Assembly: GCA_030680295.1 (NCBI GenBank)
Contig: JAUXVU010000018.1
Span: 1 to 64,000 of the forward strand
Source of the DNA: Moraxellaceae bacterium
GTDB lineage: Bacteria > Pseudomonadota > Gammaproteobacteria > Pseudomonadales > Moraxellaceae
Length of the DNA: 64,000 nt
Reading direction: 5' to 3'
A program made the position numbers and the translations under genes. The notes under the pieces were generated by a model. It was not told where the DNA came from. It saw only the letters and a program-made list of their open reading frames with translations, and made no database searches. Shown one piece after another: positions 36,918 through 47,294 of the stretch; positions within the stretch are counted from its first letter, which is position 1; each line of letters starts with the position of its first letter.

Positions 36918-38284
36918 CGCAGTGTTTTAACTTGTCGACCTAACTTCCAATTTAGCAAAATACTGGCCACGGTTAAGCCCAAGACCAGTCCTGCCCAATA
37001 ACCAGGTGCGCCCCAAGCCTTGCCTAAAAGCTCAGTGCTGCCAGCAATATAGCCAAAGGGAATGGCGACCAACCAATAAGCAATCAGGGTCAGCAACATG
37101 GGGCTGCGGGTGTCCTGAAGCCCACGTAAGCAGCCAGCAGCACCTACTTGCAGGGCATCGGCAACCTGATACACAACCGCAAATAACATCAGCTGTACGG
37201 CTAAATGTTGTACGTCTAAGTCTTTACTGTAGACCGCGGCAATAGGCTCTCTAAACAGCAACAGCATTAATGCGGTGCAGCTGGCGACTAATGTGGTTGC
37301 ACTTAAACCTACGCGGCGGCTGTGGTTGATGGCGTTGATGTCGTGTGCACCATAACCCTGACCAATACGAATGGTGAGTGCGATCGCCAAGCTTAAGGGG
37401 ATCATAAAAATCATTGAGGTGATCGACATGGCTACTTGGTGGCCAGCCACAGTGGTTGCACCTAAAGGGCTAATCAAAAGCGCCACAATGGAAAAGGAGC
37501 TGACTTCAAAAAAGATAGCTAGACCAATTGGGAAACCCAGTGCGGCGGTAGCTTTGATCTGAGCGCTATGCGGTGGTGCCCATTTGCGCATAAGGCGTAC
37601 TGGGTTAAAACTGGGAGCCAGCAGCACATAGGCCAGCATAATTGCACTCAAGGTCCACATGATGACTGAGGTGGCCCAACCACAGCCGGGGCCACCCATG
37701 GCGGGGATGTTCAAAAAGGCTAAAAACGTGTCGTCGCTGCCATAAATGAACAGGGCATTGGCAAATACGTTGAGCACTAAGCCAGCCAGGCTGATGACCA
37801 TCACCGGTACGGGCCGGTCTTGCGCTTCGCAATAACAACGCAGTACAAAAAACAAACCAACCGCTGGCATACCCCAAGACACACCCTCTAAGTACAGGGC
37901 GGTGGCACTGCGTAGTTCCAGCGGCACATCAAGCCAGGCCAACACGGGGGTGGCATTACGCACTACAAATAAACCAATCACACCGACTAATAAGGCCAAC
38001 CAAAGTGCTTGATGCGTGATGTGAGGAATGCGGTGGTGGTCGCCAGCACCACGCGCTTCGGCTACCAAGGGAGTAGTGGCCAACAAGGTACCGGTTGTCA
38101 GCAAAAACAGTGGTAGCCAGATGCCAGCGCCAACGGCTACAGCAGCCAAGTCCAAAGCTGAGACCTGGCCGGCCATGATGGTGTCAATAAGGCCATATGC
38201 CGCTTGAGAAAATTGGCTGATTAAAATCGGGCCGGTCAACATGCTGAGCGCACGAAGTTCGCGCCAGTAATTAGCCCAGGTCAT
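36893..38284 (-). CDS. norM: NorM-like MATE multidrug/Na+ antiporter
   Basis: The 463 residues form twelve helices. The N-terminal [21 protein letters not shown] and G-rich loops match the NorM branch with Na+-coupled drug export. It overlaps the Nudix gene by four bases upstream and tusA by 25 bases at its end. It is the second MATE in the window, not close to the 13136 copy in sequence by eye. Confidence 0.9.
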   Translation of the reverse strand: MTWANYWRELRALSMLTGPILISQFSQAAYGLIDTIMAGQVSALDLAAVAVGAGIWLPLFLLTTGTLLATTPLVAEARGAGDHHRIPHITHQALWLALLVGVIGLFVVRNATPVLAWLDVPLELRSATALYLEGVSWGMPAVGLFFVLRCYCEAQDRPVPVMVISLAGLVLNVFANALFIYGSDDTFLAFLNIPAMGGPGCGWATSVIMWTLSAIMLAYVLLAPSFNPVRLMRKWAPPHSAQIKATAALGFPIGLAIFFEVSSFSIVALLISPLGATTVAGHQVAMSITSMIFMIPLSLAIALTIRIGQGYGAHDINAINHSRRVGLSATTLVASCTALMLLLFREPIAAVYSKDLDVQHLAVQLMLFAVVYQVADALQVGAAGCLRGLQDTRSPMLLTLIAYWLVAIPFGYIAGSTELLGKAWGAPGYWAGLVLGLTVASILLNWKLGRQVKTLRQRWHLRK

Positions 38285-39159
38285 AACGACGCTGTGTCCT
38301 GACGAAAGCCTAAACTGATTAGCGCCTGTTTGATGATGTGGTTGTCACGGCCAAAATAATGCTGGCGTACCAGACCATCTAAAATGACCAGCGCAGCATC
38401 CCAAGTAAAACGACTTGCTACAATTTGCTCGAGTACAAAGTCGATGTCGTGTAGTTGCAAACTGGCCACTTCGCCATCTTGGTTTTTTGCCTGAAAATGT
38501 GTGGGTAACCAGACGTCGTGCACAGCAATGAGCTCGTCTTGCACACCTTCGCGAATGTCACGGCAAACATGTAACCAGTTGCTAGGGCGAGGGCTATGCC
38601 TGAACGTTAGGCCTGCTTCTTCCCACGCCTCACGGGTAATCGCCAATGCCAAGCATTCACCACTGGCGACACCACCACCCACTAAATTATCCAGATGACC
38701 GGGGTCGACAAACTTGGTTTCGCTACGTTTGGCCACCCATAACTTCACACCGTTGGCATCACTGACCCAGCCATTTAAATGAACTGAGCGTGTGGTGAGG
38801 CCTAAGGCGCGGAAAGCGGCACGCTCAGTCGACAAAAAGCATGTATCGCCGATAAATAAATCCATCGGCTCATCGCGCCAATTCTGTAGTTTGCCCGCAG
38901 CACGTAACGCTAAAGCGTAGGCGGTAAGCACTTGGCTACGGGTGGCAACGTCACTGCCCGTGGTTAACTGCAGGGTGTCAGTTGATGTTTGAATGGCCGG
39001 GCAATTGGCTGGAGTTGGCAGCTGAGATAGGTTCTGTGCCATGGCCTGAGTCAGGTGTCCAACCAGTTGACCATCAACCACAAAACGGATGCTGCTGCTG
39101 CGCGCAAACTGCGGCACACTGTGCAGAAAGGCAATCACGGATTGGGTCATTGGGGCAGA
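38281..39159 (-). CDS. Nudix hydrolase with DUF4743 N-domain
   Basis: The protein has 292 residues from ATG 39159. An N-terminal DUF4743 domain precedes the Nudix box GGVASGECLALAITREAWEE with REAWEEAGL. Relatives in yeast and plants are TPK-fused or oxo-thiamine hydrolases, so cleaning damaged thiamine phosphates is a possible job. The start is uncertain; the open frame extends to 39201 without a better site. Confidence 0.85.
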   Translation of the reverse strand, partial: SAPMTQSVIAFLHSVPQFARSSSIRFVVDGQLVGHLTQAMAQNLSQLPTPANCPAIQTSTDTLQLTTGSDVATRSQVLTAYALALRAAGKLQNWRDEPMDLFIGDTCFLSTERAAFRALGLTTRSVHLNGWVSDANGVKLWVAKRSETKFVDPGHLDNLVGGGVASGECLALAITREAWEEAGLTFRHSPRPSNWLHVCRDIREGVQDELIAVHDVWLPTHFQAKNQDGEVASLQLHDIDFVLEQIVASRFTWDAALVILDGLVRQHYFGRDNHIIKQALISLGFRQDTASL

Positions 39160-39251
39160 CATGGCACACTCTGGCAGCAAACAAGGGGCGCAGTTTAGCA
39201 AAGCCTAGGCTAGAAGCTGAACTTACATTAAAAAAAGAGAGTGGATTGGCC

Positions 39252-40397
39252 ATGAAACCAGTATTAACGGTAGTGGCAGATGACAATATGCTCGGCGTTG
39301 AGGCCTGTTTAGCGCATTTGCAAGCAGGTCATGATGTTCGGGTGCAGCGCGTTGCGGGGCGACACATGCAGCCAAGTAGCTTAATTGGCTGTGATTGGTT
39401 GTTATTACGCTCAATCACAAAAGTGAATGCAGACCTGTTAGCCAAACACCAGCCTAGCTTTATTGGTACAGCGACTATTGGCACCGACCATCTTGATCTG
39501 GATTTAATTCAGCAGCACCAAATTTCTTGGTCAGCCGCTCCCGGCTGTAATGCCTTGGCCGTGGCGCAATGGCTAGCCTGTGTGTTGGCGCATATTTTAA
39601 GCCAGCAAAGCAAACCCTTAAGTCAGTTGCGTTTAGGTATTGTGGGTTTGGGCAATGTGGGTAAGGCGGTGGCAAACGTCGGACAAGCGCTGGGGTTACA
39701 GGTCAGTGCGCATGATCCCTTTTTAACTGCAGGTCCAGTGCCGCTACTGAGTTTGTCTGAGCTGCTGAGTCAGAGTGATGTGGTCACCGTACACACACCA
39801 CTGACGCGCTCTGGGCCTCATCCAACCGAAGATTTAATTAACACACAGGCCTTGTCGCAAATGCTGCCGACGGCCTGGTTGATTAATGCCGGTCGTGGTG
39901 AGGTGATTAATCAAACCGCTTTAATCGATGCTCTGCGTTTGCAACGTATTCAGGGTGCGGTGTTGGATGTCTGGCCAAACGAGCCGGACATTAGCGCCGA
40001 ATTATTAGCGTTGGTCAGTTTTGGCTCTCCGCATATTGCCGGGCATAGCTTAGAAGGCAAGTGGCGGGGCACTTGGATGATTGTCGCTGAGGCCTGCAAA
40101 AATTCAGGACTTCCGCCTCCACCTCCGTTATCGCAGTTGATGCCCAATCATGGCTGTATGCAATTGACCTTAGCGCCGCCATCGGCTGTGCAAAGTGATA
40201 CACAACGTTTGGCTGCAATGTTGCACCAATGTGTGGACATCGTGGGTGATGATCAGCGCCTGCGGCAGGATCCGACAACGTTTGACCAGCTGCGCAAAAG
40301 CTATCCGGTACGTCGTGAATTTATGGCACATGACTTGCTTGCGGAAAGTGATGATCCATTGCGTCAAGTACTGGGCGATTTAGGCTTTCGCTGCTAG
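39252..40397 (+). CDS. pdxB: Erythronate-4-phosphate dehydrogenase
   Basis: From ATG 39252, after GAGAGTGG, the protein has 381 residues. It has the D-2-hydroxyacid dehydrogenase NAD motif GIVGLGNVGKAV, catalytic INAGRGEVINQ and the C-terminal HIAGHSLEGKWRGT specific for PdxB, plus the dimerisation domain. It makes 2-oxo-3-hydroxy-4-phosphobutanoate for pyridoxal phosphate. A much longer frame to 38982 is antisense to the Nudix gene and was rejected. Confidence 0.95.
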   Translation: MKPVLTVVADDNMLGVEACLAHLQAGHDVRVQRVAGRHMQPSSLIGCDWLLLRSITKVNADLLAKHQPSFIGTATIGTDHLDLDLIQQHQISWSAAPGCNALAVAQWLACVLAHILSQQSKPLSQLRLGIVGLGNVGKAVANVGQALGLQVSAHDPFLTAGPVPLLSLSELLSQSDVVTVHTPLTRSGPHPTEDLINTQALSQMLPTAWLINAGRGEVINQTALIDALRLQRIQGAVLDVWPNEPDISAELLALVSFGSPHIAGHSLEGKWRGTWMIVAEACKNSGLPPPPPLSQLMPNHGCMQLTLAPPSAVQSDTQRLAAMLHQCVDIVGDDQRLRQDPTTFDQLRKSYPVRREFMAHDLLAESDDPLRQVLGDLGFRC

Positions 40398-40428
40398 CAT
40401 TTCGCCATTCAATAGTGGGGGCAAATCC

Positions 40429-41865
40429 GTGCTCAATACCTTTGTGTTTTTATACCTCTTGATATCCATCAGTATTGGTTTATTGGCCACCTTGCGTGTG
40501 AAAAACTCGCGAGACTTCGTCTCTGCTGGCCGCAGCCTGCCATTAAGTATTGTCACTGCCACTATGTTTGCCACATGGTTTGGCAGTGAAGCGATTTTGG
40601 GCGCACCACCAGTATTTCTAGAAGAAGGCATTGGTGGCATTGTCGCCGACCCTTTTGGTGCTGCTTTTTGTTTGATTTTTGCCGGTATTTTCTTTGCTCG
40701 TGCACTGTATCGGCGCAACCTGCTCACCATTGGTGACTTTTATCGCCAGCGTTTTGGTCGCGAAGCCGAGGTTATTACCTCGGTTGCTATCATGATTTCG
40801 TATATGGGCTGGGTGTCGGCGCAGTTTATTGCTTTAGGTGTGGTGTTTAGCAGCTTAAGTGGCGACGCGATCAGTCATGAGCAAGGCATCATGATTGGTG
40901 CCGCCATTGTTATTTTTTACACCATGTTTGGTGGTATGTGGTCGGTAGCGCTCACCAGTTTTGTGCAAATGATCATCATTATTTTGAGCCTGCTGGTGAT
41001 TGCGTGGGTGGTTGCTGATAAAGCTGGTGGCGCTGATGTGGTGATCGCACATGCCGATGCGGCAGGCAAGTTATCCGGTTTTTGGCCGGAGTGGAGTCTG
41101 GCGTCTATTTTGGCTTTTGTGGGTGCTTTTGTGACCTTGGCCTTGGGCTCGATTCCTCAGCAAGACGTGTTCCAGCGCATGAACTCATCCAAAAATGAAA
41201 ACATTGCGGTAGTGGGCTCGGTATTGGGTGGTGTCGGTTATTTAGTGTTTTGCATGGTGCCACTATTTATTACTTATGCCGCCGTGGTTATTGATCCGGG
41301 TTTAGTTGATCGAGTTATGGCGGTGGATACACAACAAGTGCTGCCTTCGTTTATGCAAGCTGACTTCCCATTGATTTTGCAGGTGCTGTTTTTTGGTGCT
41401 TTGCTGTCAGCCATTATGTCGACGGCGTCCGGTACCTTGTTGGCACCCTCTACCGTATTCACGGAAAATTTGATTAAGCCGTTTTTGGGTCAGCAAACCG
41501 ATAAGCAGTTCCTGTGGTCGTTGCGCCTGATTGTATTGGTGTTCGGTATCTTTATTGCGTGGTTTGCCATTCAGTCCGAGTCCAGCATTTTTGAAATGGT
41601 GGAAGAGGCCTATACCGTGACCTTGGTGGCAGCATTTGTGCCTTTGGCTGCCGGTGTGTATTGGCATCGGGCCAACCGTATTGGTGCTTTAACGTCGATG
41701 GCTTTTGGTGTCATCACTTGGCAGGCCATGAATTTTTTTGCCCCAGAAAGCATTTGGCCATCACAGTTAGCCGGTTTGTTAGCCGCAGTGGTGGGCATGG
41801 TTGTCGGCACACTGTTGTCGTCTTCAGGTGAAAAAGTGCTAGTGACAGACAAGACCGGTTTATAA
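40429..41865 (+). CDS. Sodium:solute symporter (SSS family)
   Basis: The 478 residues form about thirteen helices with the SSS-family features GRSLPLSIVTATMFATWFGSE near the start and QQDVFQRMNSSKNENIAV in the middle. The initiation codon is GTG 40429 after GGGGGCAAA. The substrate (proline, pantothenate, acetate or another) cannot be told. It follows pdxB by 31 bases. Confidence 0.9.
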   Translation: MLNTFVFLYLLISISIGLLATLRVKNSRDFVSAGRSLPLSIVTATMFATWFGSEAILGAPPVFLEEGIGGIVADPFGAAFCLIFAGIFFARALYRRNLLTIGDFYRQRFGREAEVITSVAIMISYMGWVSAQFIALGVVFSSLSGDAISHEQGIMIGAAIVIFYTMFGGMWSVALTSFVQMIIIILSLLVIAWVVADKAGGADVVIAHADAAGKLSGFWPEWSLASILAFVGAFVTLALGSIPQQDVFQRMNSSKNENIAVVGSVLGGVGYLVFCMVPLFITYAAVVIDPGLVDRVMAVDTQQVLPSFMQADFPLILQVLFFGALLSAIMSTASGTLLAPSTVFTENLIKPFLGQQTDKQFLWSLRLIVLVFGIFIAWFAIQSESSIFEMVEEAYTVTLVAAFVPLAAGVYWHRANRIGALTSMAFGVITWQAMNFFAPESIWPSQLAGLLAAVVGMVVGTLLSSSGEKVLVTDKTGL

Positions 41866-41897
41866 TCGCCGCCCTGATGTCCGGCGGAGAAAGTGAC

Positions 41898-42212
41898 ATG
41901 TCACGTCAAGCACGCTTGTTGTCAGTGCTTACCGAAGCACTGGCACCACAGCACATTGAGCTTTTAAATGAGTCAAATCAGCATGCTGGCCCCGGCACCG
42001 AGACGCATTATAAATTGGTGCTGGTGTCGGATGCGTTCAGTGCCAAGCGCCCCGTGGCTCGCCATCAAATGGTTTATGGCCTGTGTCAGCCTGAGTTATC
42101 CAGCGGGCTGCATGCGTTGGCCATGCATTTATACACCCCAGAAGAGTGGGAAAAAGTACAAGTGGCACCCATGAGTCCAGCTTGTCTTGGAGGCAGTAAG
42201 CATGAGCAATGA
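41898..42212 (+). CDS. bolA: BolA-family protein
   Basis: The 104-residue protein has the BolA fold with [11 protein letters not shown], the conserved RHQMVYG and the invariant His in [12 protein letters not shown], ending SPACLGGS. BolA works with monothiol glutaredoxin in Fe-S handling and regulates morphology genes. GGAG precedes ATG 41898. It overlaps the trhO gene by 11 bases. Confidence 0.92.
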   Translation: MSRQARLLSVLTEALAPQHIELLNESNQHAGPGTETHYKLVLVSDAFSAKRPVARHQMVYGLCQPELSSGLHALAMHLYTPEEWEKVQVAPMSPACLGGSKHEQ

Positions 42213-43113
42213 GTCTATTGTTATTGCTGCGTTATATCATTTTGCGCGTATTGATAATTTTGCCGAACTGCAAGAGCCGCTGCGTGAGTTTTGCGAAGCT
42301 CAAGATGTACACGGTTCACTGTTATTAGCCCGTGAAGGGGTTAATGGCACCATTTCCGGCAGCCGTGAAGGCATAGATGCCGTTTTAGCTTGGCTGCGTG
42401 CAGACCCGCGTTTGGCTGGTCTTGAGCACAAAGAGTCGTTTGCTGACAAACACCCGTTTGTGCGGCTAAAGGTCAAGCTGAAAAAAGAAATCGTCACCAT
42501 GGGTGTGCCATTTGTCGACCCCACATCAGTGGTGGGCACCTATGTCGATCCTAAAGACTGGAATGCATTAATTAGCGATCCGGACGTGGTGGTGCTAGAT
42601 ACTCGTAATGACTATGAAGTAGCGATTGGTACGTTTGAAAATGCGTTAGACCCTAAAACGCATACTTTTCGTGAGTTCCCAGACTACGTTAGCCGTGAGC
42701 TAGATCCGACTAAACACAAAAAAGTCGCCATGTTTTGTACCGGTGGTATTCGTTGTGAAAAAGCATCGAGTTATATGCGTCAGCAAGGTTTTGACGAGGT
42801 CTATCACCTGAAGGGCGGCATTTTAAAATATTTGGAAGAAGTGCCAGAGAGTGAAAGCCTTTGGCATGGTGAGTGTTTTGTGTTTGACGAGCGTGTCGGC
42901 GTCACCCATGGCCTGAAAATAGGCGAGGCGGAGCTGTGTTATGGCTGTCGTCGTGCGGTGACACAAGCTGACAAAGAGTCGCCTAAGTATGAGTACGGCA
43001 TTAGCTGTCCAGCTTGTTATGACAGCTTGACTGAGTCACAACGTAACCGCTTTGCCGAACGCCGCAAGCAAAAAGAGCTGGCGGCGAAACGGGCAGCAGC
43101 GGGTAAGGCTTAG
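42202..43113 (+). CDS. trhO: tRNA uridine-34 hydroxylase, rhodanese-type
   Basis: The 303-residue protein is a YceA/TrhO with an acylphosphatase-like N-domain, rhodanese domain with active Cys in [10 protein letters not shown] and a zinc-ribbon-like Cys cluster (CYGC, CPAC) at the C-terminus. TrhO hydroxylates U34 of some tRNAs from prephenate-derived precursors. ATG 42202 follows GGAGG, five codons inside the longest frame. Confidence 0.93.
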   Translation: MSNESIVIAALYHFARIDNFAELQEPLREFCEAQDVHGSLLLAREGVNGTISGSREGIDAVLAWLRADPRLAGLEHKESFADKHPFVRLKVKLKKEIVTMGVPFVDPTSVVGTYVDPKDWNALISDPDVVVLDTRNDYEVAIGTFENALDPKTHTFREFPDYVSRELDPTKHKKVAMFCTGGIRCEKASSYMRQQGFDEVYHLKGGILKYLEEVPESESLWHGECFVFDERVGVTHGLKIGEAELCYGCRRAVTQADKESPKYEYGISCPACYDSLTESQRNRFAERRKQKELAAKRAAAGKA

Positions 43114-43676
43114 GCGTTAGCCGGTGCGTGGAAAAGTAAGTAAAGACTGGTGATGAGTTCCGGAATTTGTTTGGCCATCTCATTGATGATGCGCTGATCG
43201 TGGCGAATTTGCGCAAGGTCCTCATCTTCAATGAGTTCGGACAGCACCACCATGGGTAGTGTCATGTCGGCAATGTCTTCTTCGTGTTCGGCATACCAAG
43301 CGTCTTCGTCTAGGAATATGCCTTCCATAAAGCCGACACACCAGTCGTTTAATTCGTTGCTGTCTTCATGATCAACGATGAGCTCACAAGGCAAGGTTAA
43401 GCGCACGCCATGATAAAGCGCAGCGTGTATGCTTTTTTGCCAAGCGTGTAACTGTTCAAGCAGTTGTGCACTAAAAGCGGCGTCTTTAGTGGGGGCTTGG
43501 TCTTCAAACAGGGCGCTTAACGCAGTCTCGTCTAGACCGCCACGTGGCCCGATAGTAATTGCAGTGAGAAAGCCATGCGTGCCATGAAAATCTAAACCAT
43601 TTTCATTGGCTTCGCTGTCTAAAAAAGTTTCCAGAGCGTTTAAGGTGTCGTTCGCTATCGCGTGAATTTCGTGCAT
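43110..43676 (-). CDS. UPF0149 (YgfB/YecA-like) family protein
   Basis: The 188-residue acidic protein has [13 protein letters not shown] at the start and [16 protein letters not shown] in the middle, the UPF0149 pattern. Some relatives in pseudomonads dampen alp-type programmed lysis genes; this is only a family hint. CGGAGAG precedes ATG 43676. It ends in a four-base overlap with trhO. Confidence 0.85.
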   Translation of the reverse strand: MHEIHAIANDTLNALETFLDSEANENGLDFHGTHGFLTAITIGPRGGLDETALSALFEDQAPTKDAAFSAQLLEQLHAWQKSIHAALYHGVRLTLPCELIVDHEDSNELNDWCVGFMEGIFLDEDAWYAEHEEDIADMTLPMVVLSELIEDEDLAQIRHDQRIINEMAKQIPELITSLYLLFHAPANA

Positions 43677-43737
43677 GATGCTCTCCGGTTGAATGGCGCA
43701 TTGTAGAACGCTTTGCCACACTTGAGGTGTTGATTTA

Positions 43738-45558
43738 GTGAGTATGAATATGCAGGCCCAAGAGGTTTTGCAAAAAATATGGGGTTACGCCGAGTTTCGC
43801 GCCCGCCAAGCAGAAATTGTTAACACTGTAGCGACGGGTCAAGACGCCTTAGTGTTAATGCCGACTGGCGGCGGCAAATCGCTGTGTTATCAAGTGCCAG
43901 CGTTAATGCGTGATGGTACTGCTATTGTGGTGTCGCCCCTCATTTCGCTGATGCAAGACCAAGTAGCGACTCTGCTGCAGCTTGGTGTGCGTGCAGCCTA
44001 TTTAAGTTCTAGCCTAAGCATGGATGAGGCTAGGGCGGTTGAGTCACAACTGCTAGATGGTCGTTTAGATCTGCTGTATATGGCGCCAGAACGTTTGGTG
44101 TTGCCACGTACTTTAGATGTGTTGTCACGGGTGCAAGTGTCTTTATTTGCCATTGATGAGGCGCACTGTGTATCGCAATGGGGGCATGATTTCCGGGCCG
44201 ATTATTTAGGTCTGCATGTGTTGGCTACCCAGTTTCCGCACGTGCCTCGTTTGGCACTCACCGCCACAGCAGACAGTCGCACACGTTCCGACATCAAGCG
44301 TTTATTAGGGCTGGAGCAGGCGACTGAATTTGTCAGCAGCTTTGATCGACCCAATATTTTTTATCGCATTTTGCCGCGGCTTAATGCCATGGATCAGTTG
44401 ATCCAATTTATTGAGCGTGAGCATCGCCAAGATGCGGGCATTGTCTATTGTTTATCGCGCGCGAAAACAGAACGTGTGGCCGAGGCTTTGCGTGCCAAGG
44501 GTTTTGACGCGCTGCCTTATCATGCCGGTTTAAGTGCTGATGTGCGTGAAGCTAATCAGACCCGTTTTTTACGTGAAGAAGGCGTGATTGTGGTGGCGAC
44601 CATTGCCTTTGGCATGGGCATTGATAAATCCAATGTGCGCTTTGTGGTGCATATGGATTTACCGCGTAGTGTTGAAGCGTATTACCAAGAAACAGGTCGG
44701 GCAGGGCGTGATGGTTTGGCCTCTAGCGCCTGCCTGTTTTATGGCTTGCAAGATGTCATTAAGCATCAGCAAATGTTGGCGCAGTCTGATGGCAGCGAAG
44801 AGCATAAACGCCATGAGCGTCGGCGCATGGATGGCATGTTACAGCTGTGTGAAATCACGGATTGCCGTCGCCAGTTTTTGCTGCGTTATTTTGATGAGCA
44901 TATGCCTGAGCCCTGCGGATATTGTGATAGCTGCTTGGAGCCGGCAAAAACTTGGGATGCCACCGAGCCCGCCCGTTTAGCATTGTCGGCGGTGTATCGC
45001 ACCGGCCAGCGTTATGGCGTGGAATATGTGCTGGATGTGTTGGTCGGTAAGCGTTCGGATCGGGCAGTGGCTAATGGTCATGACCAGCTCAGCTTATTTG
45101 GCCAAGGCAAAACCACCGCGTTAAAAACATGGCGCAGTATCTTTCGTCAGATGTTAGCCAAGGGCTTGTTGCAGGTAGACAGTGAAGGCCATGGCAGCAT
45201 GCAGTTGGCAGATAGCTGCCGACCGCTGCTGAAAGGTGAGCAAAAACTGATGTTGCGCCTAGATGCCGCCAGTGCCAATGAAACCACTAGTCGTAGTCGC
45301 GCCAAAACGGCCATTGATCCAGCGGATGAACCGCTGTGGTTGGCGCTGCGTGGTTGTCGTCGTCGTTTGGCCGAAGCGCAAGGTGTGCCACCCTATGTCA
45401 TTTTTCATGACAGCACCTTACAGGCTTTGGTAGAACACATGCCGTTGAGCCTGCAAGAAATGCGAGCTATTGCCGGCATTGGTGAAACCAAACTGGCGCG
45501 TTATGGCGAGGCCTTTTTGCAGGTCATTTTGTCGCATGTGGATGCCATGAATGCCTGA
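43738..45558 (+). CDS. recQ: ATP-dependent DNA helicase RecQ
   Basis: The 606-residue protein has Walker A MPTGGGKS (41-48), DEAH box (140-143), the RecQ-specific zinc Cys cluster (CEITDC, CGYCDSC), the RQC domain and a C-terminal HRDC domain. It acts in recombination and replication-fork repair. The first codon is GTG 43738; ATG 43744 or 43750 would remove only a few residues. It overlaps the next gene by eight bases. Confidence 0.95.
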   Translation: MSMNMQAQEVLQKIWGYAEFRARQAEIVNTVATGQDALVLMPTGGGKSLCYQVPALMRDGTAIVVSPLISLMQDQVATLLQLGVRAAYLSSSLSMDEARAVESQLLDGRLDLLYMAPERLVLPRTLDVLSRVQVSLFAIDEAHCVSQWGHDFRADYLGLHVLATQFPHVPRLALTATADSRTRSDIKRLLGLEQATEFVSSFDRPNIFYRILPRLNAMDQLIQFIEREHRQDAGIVYCLSRAKTERVAEALRAKGFDALPYHAGLSADVREANQTRFLREEGVIVVATIAFGMGIDKSNVRFVVHMDLPRSVEAYYQETGRAGRDGLASSACLFYGLQDVIKHQQMLAQSDGSEEHKRHERRRMDGMLQLCEITDCRRQFLLRYFDEHMPEPCGYCDSCLEPAKTWDATEPARLALSAVYRTGQRYGVEYVLDVLVGKRSDRAVANGHDQLSLFGQGKTTALKTWRSIFRQMLAKGLLQVDSEGHGSMQLADSCRPLLKGEQKLMLRLDAASANETTSRSRAKTAIDPADEPLWLALRGCRRRLAEAQGVPPYVIFHDSTLQALVEHMPLSLQEMRAIAGIGETKLARYGEAFLQVILSHVDAMNA

Positions 45559-46240
45559 GTACACTTTGATTCGCTCTAGCCGACGCACACTGGTGTTGCA
45601 AATTAATGCCAGTGGACTGGTGCAAGTGCGAGCGCCACAACGTATGTCGCAGCGTTTCATTGATGACTTTGTGCGCAGCAAAGAAGCATGGATAAAACAG
45701 CAAAAGTCTTTGTTGCCACCACCGCCTTTAGATTGGCTGGCAGGGCGACCGTGGTGGCATTTAGGGCAGACCTATCGTGTGCAGCTTGATAACAGTCTAA
45801 AGCCGGGCAAGTTGTTGCTTGCCGAGACTACAATCAACGTAGCGCCGGACCTTGCGGCAAGCAATGAAGCGTTAACGAAAGCCTTGGCGGCTTGGCAGCT
45901 GGAGCAAGCCAAACTAATGATGCCGGCGCGTGTTGATAACCATGTGCAGCGTGTAGGCGAGCAGTGGCGACCCAGTGCCATTAGCATTAAGCATATGACC
46001 ACACGTTGGGGTAGTTGCAGTATTCGGCGACGCATCAATTTAAATGCGGCGTTAATGCATATGCCGCTAATGTGTTTGGATTATGTGATTTGCCATGAGC
46101 TGGCACATTTGCAGGAAATGAATCATGGTCCGCGTTTTTATGCCACTCAGGGCCTGCTGAATCCGGATTGGCAGAGTCAGCAGGCCCTTTTAAAGCAGTG
46201 GGCTAAGCGCATTCAGATGCGTTATGAGCCGGGTCTGTAA
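45551..46240 (+). CDS. YgjP-like zinc metallopeptidase
   Basis: The 229-residue protein has TRWGSC and HELAHLQEMNHGPRF, the zinc motif of the DUF45/YgjP family. These proteins have a SprT-like protease core whose substrate is not established. It is read with recQ and ends by overlapping pbpG by 19 bases on the opposite strand. Confidence 0.88.
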   Translation: MPEYTLIRSSRRTLVLQINASGLVQVRAPQRMSQRFIDDFVRSKEAWIKQQKSLLPPPPLDWLAGRPWWHLGQTYRVQLDNSLKPGKLLLAETTINVAPDLAASNEALTKALAAWQLEQAKLMMPARVDNHVQRVGEQWRPSAISIKHMTTRWGSCSIRRRINLNAALMHMPLMCLDYVICHELAHLQEMNHGPRFYATQGLLNPDWQSQQALLKQWAKRIQMRYEPGL

Positions 46241-47190
46241 CTGCGGTCAGCAAAGGAAACTTCTAACCAGTTGCGCACACGATTAGCATCAGTAGTGCGT
46301 ACATTATTGTTGGGTGAGTCCATCAACACAATAATGACGGGTGTGTCGGTGACTTTGGCAAACATCACCAAACAACGACCGGCTTCATTAATAAAGCCTG
46401 TTTTTGAAATGCCGATATCCCAGCTTTCGCTAGACACTAACTGGTTGGTATTACGGTAGGTCAACACGGTGCTGTTATTGCCAACCACGACATGATATTC
46501 CGGCATGGTTGAGTAGGTGCGAATTTGCGCATAGTTATAAGCCGCTTGCACCATTTTGGTTAAGTCGGCTGGTGTGGAGCGGTTTTCACCATGCAAGCCA
46601 CTTGAGTCCATGAAGTGGGAATTGGTCATACCTAAGGTACGAGCCTTTTTGTTCATTGCAACCATGGCTGCACTAAAGCCACCGGGGTAGTTGCGTGCTA
46701 ACGCTGAAGCAGCACGATTTTCGGATGACATCAGCATTAGTAGCATCATGTCTGCACGACTTAATTCAGCGCCAACATTTAGTCGTGAACGACTGTTGCG
46801 AAGACGATCCACATCCGCATCACTAATGCGCAGCATTTCATTCATGTCTTGGCCAGCATCAAGCACAATCATGGCAGTCATGAGTTTGGTAATTGAGGCA
46901 ATAGGCACAATTTCGTTACTATTTTTGCCGTATAAGACTTGCCCGGTTCTAGCGTCAGCTACAATAGCTGCACGTGAACTAATATCGAGTGGCAGTGCGC
47001 CGATGTTGACATTTCTGGGTTGCACCGGAGTTGGTGTCACAAATGTGCGGTCTTCAAAGGTATTCTGTTCGGAAAAGCCAGATGATTGCCAAATTACGTT
47101 AGCTTGCAGTGGCATTGCCAATGCAAGAAGAGCAGTTGATGCGCCTAAAATACGAATTAAAAAATTGGCCATGGCGGTGGCGTGCCTCAC
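46222..47190 (-). CDS. pbpG: D-alanyl-D-alanine endopeptidase (PBP7)
   Basis: The 322-residue protein has a signal peptide (about 1-30) and the S11 peptidase motifs S99-I-T-K102, S156-E-N158 and K263-T-G265. PBP7 trims peptidoglycan crosslinks. The C-terminal extension found in PBP5 is missing, fitting PbpG. ATG 47190 or 47172 could be the start. Confidence 0.9.
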   Translation of the reverse strand: MRHATAMANFLIRILGASTALLALAMPLQANVIWQSSGFSEQNTFEDRTFVTPTPVQPRNVNIGALPLDISSRAAIVADARTGQVLYGKNSNEIVPIASITKLMTAMIVLDAGQDMNEMLRISDADVDRLRNSRSRLNVGAELSRADMMLLMLMSSENRAASALARNYPGGFSAAMVAMNKKARTLGMTNSHFMDSSGLHGENRSTPADLTKMVQAAYNYAQIRTYSTMPEYHVVVGNNSTVLTYRNTNQLVSSESWDIGISKTGFINEAGRCLVMFAKVTDTPVIIVLMDSPNNNVRTTDANRVRNWLEVSFADRSYRPGS

Positions 47191-47294
47191 TAATTGTTAT
47201 GATTAGGGGAAGATGGTCACAAAATAGACCTAGATAAGTTCTAACATAACAACTTAAGCATAAGATACAAGTCCTAAAAGGAACTCTTTTTGCG

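Noticed and set aside
38982-39251. Long N-terminal extension of PdxB
   Set aside because: It lies antisense to the Nudix gene, lacks a ribosome site, and the known PdxB start matches ATG 39252.
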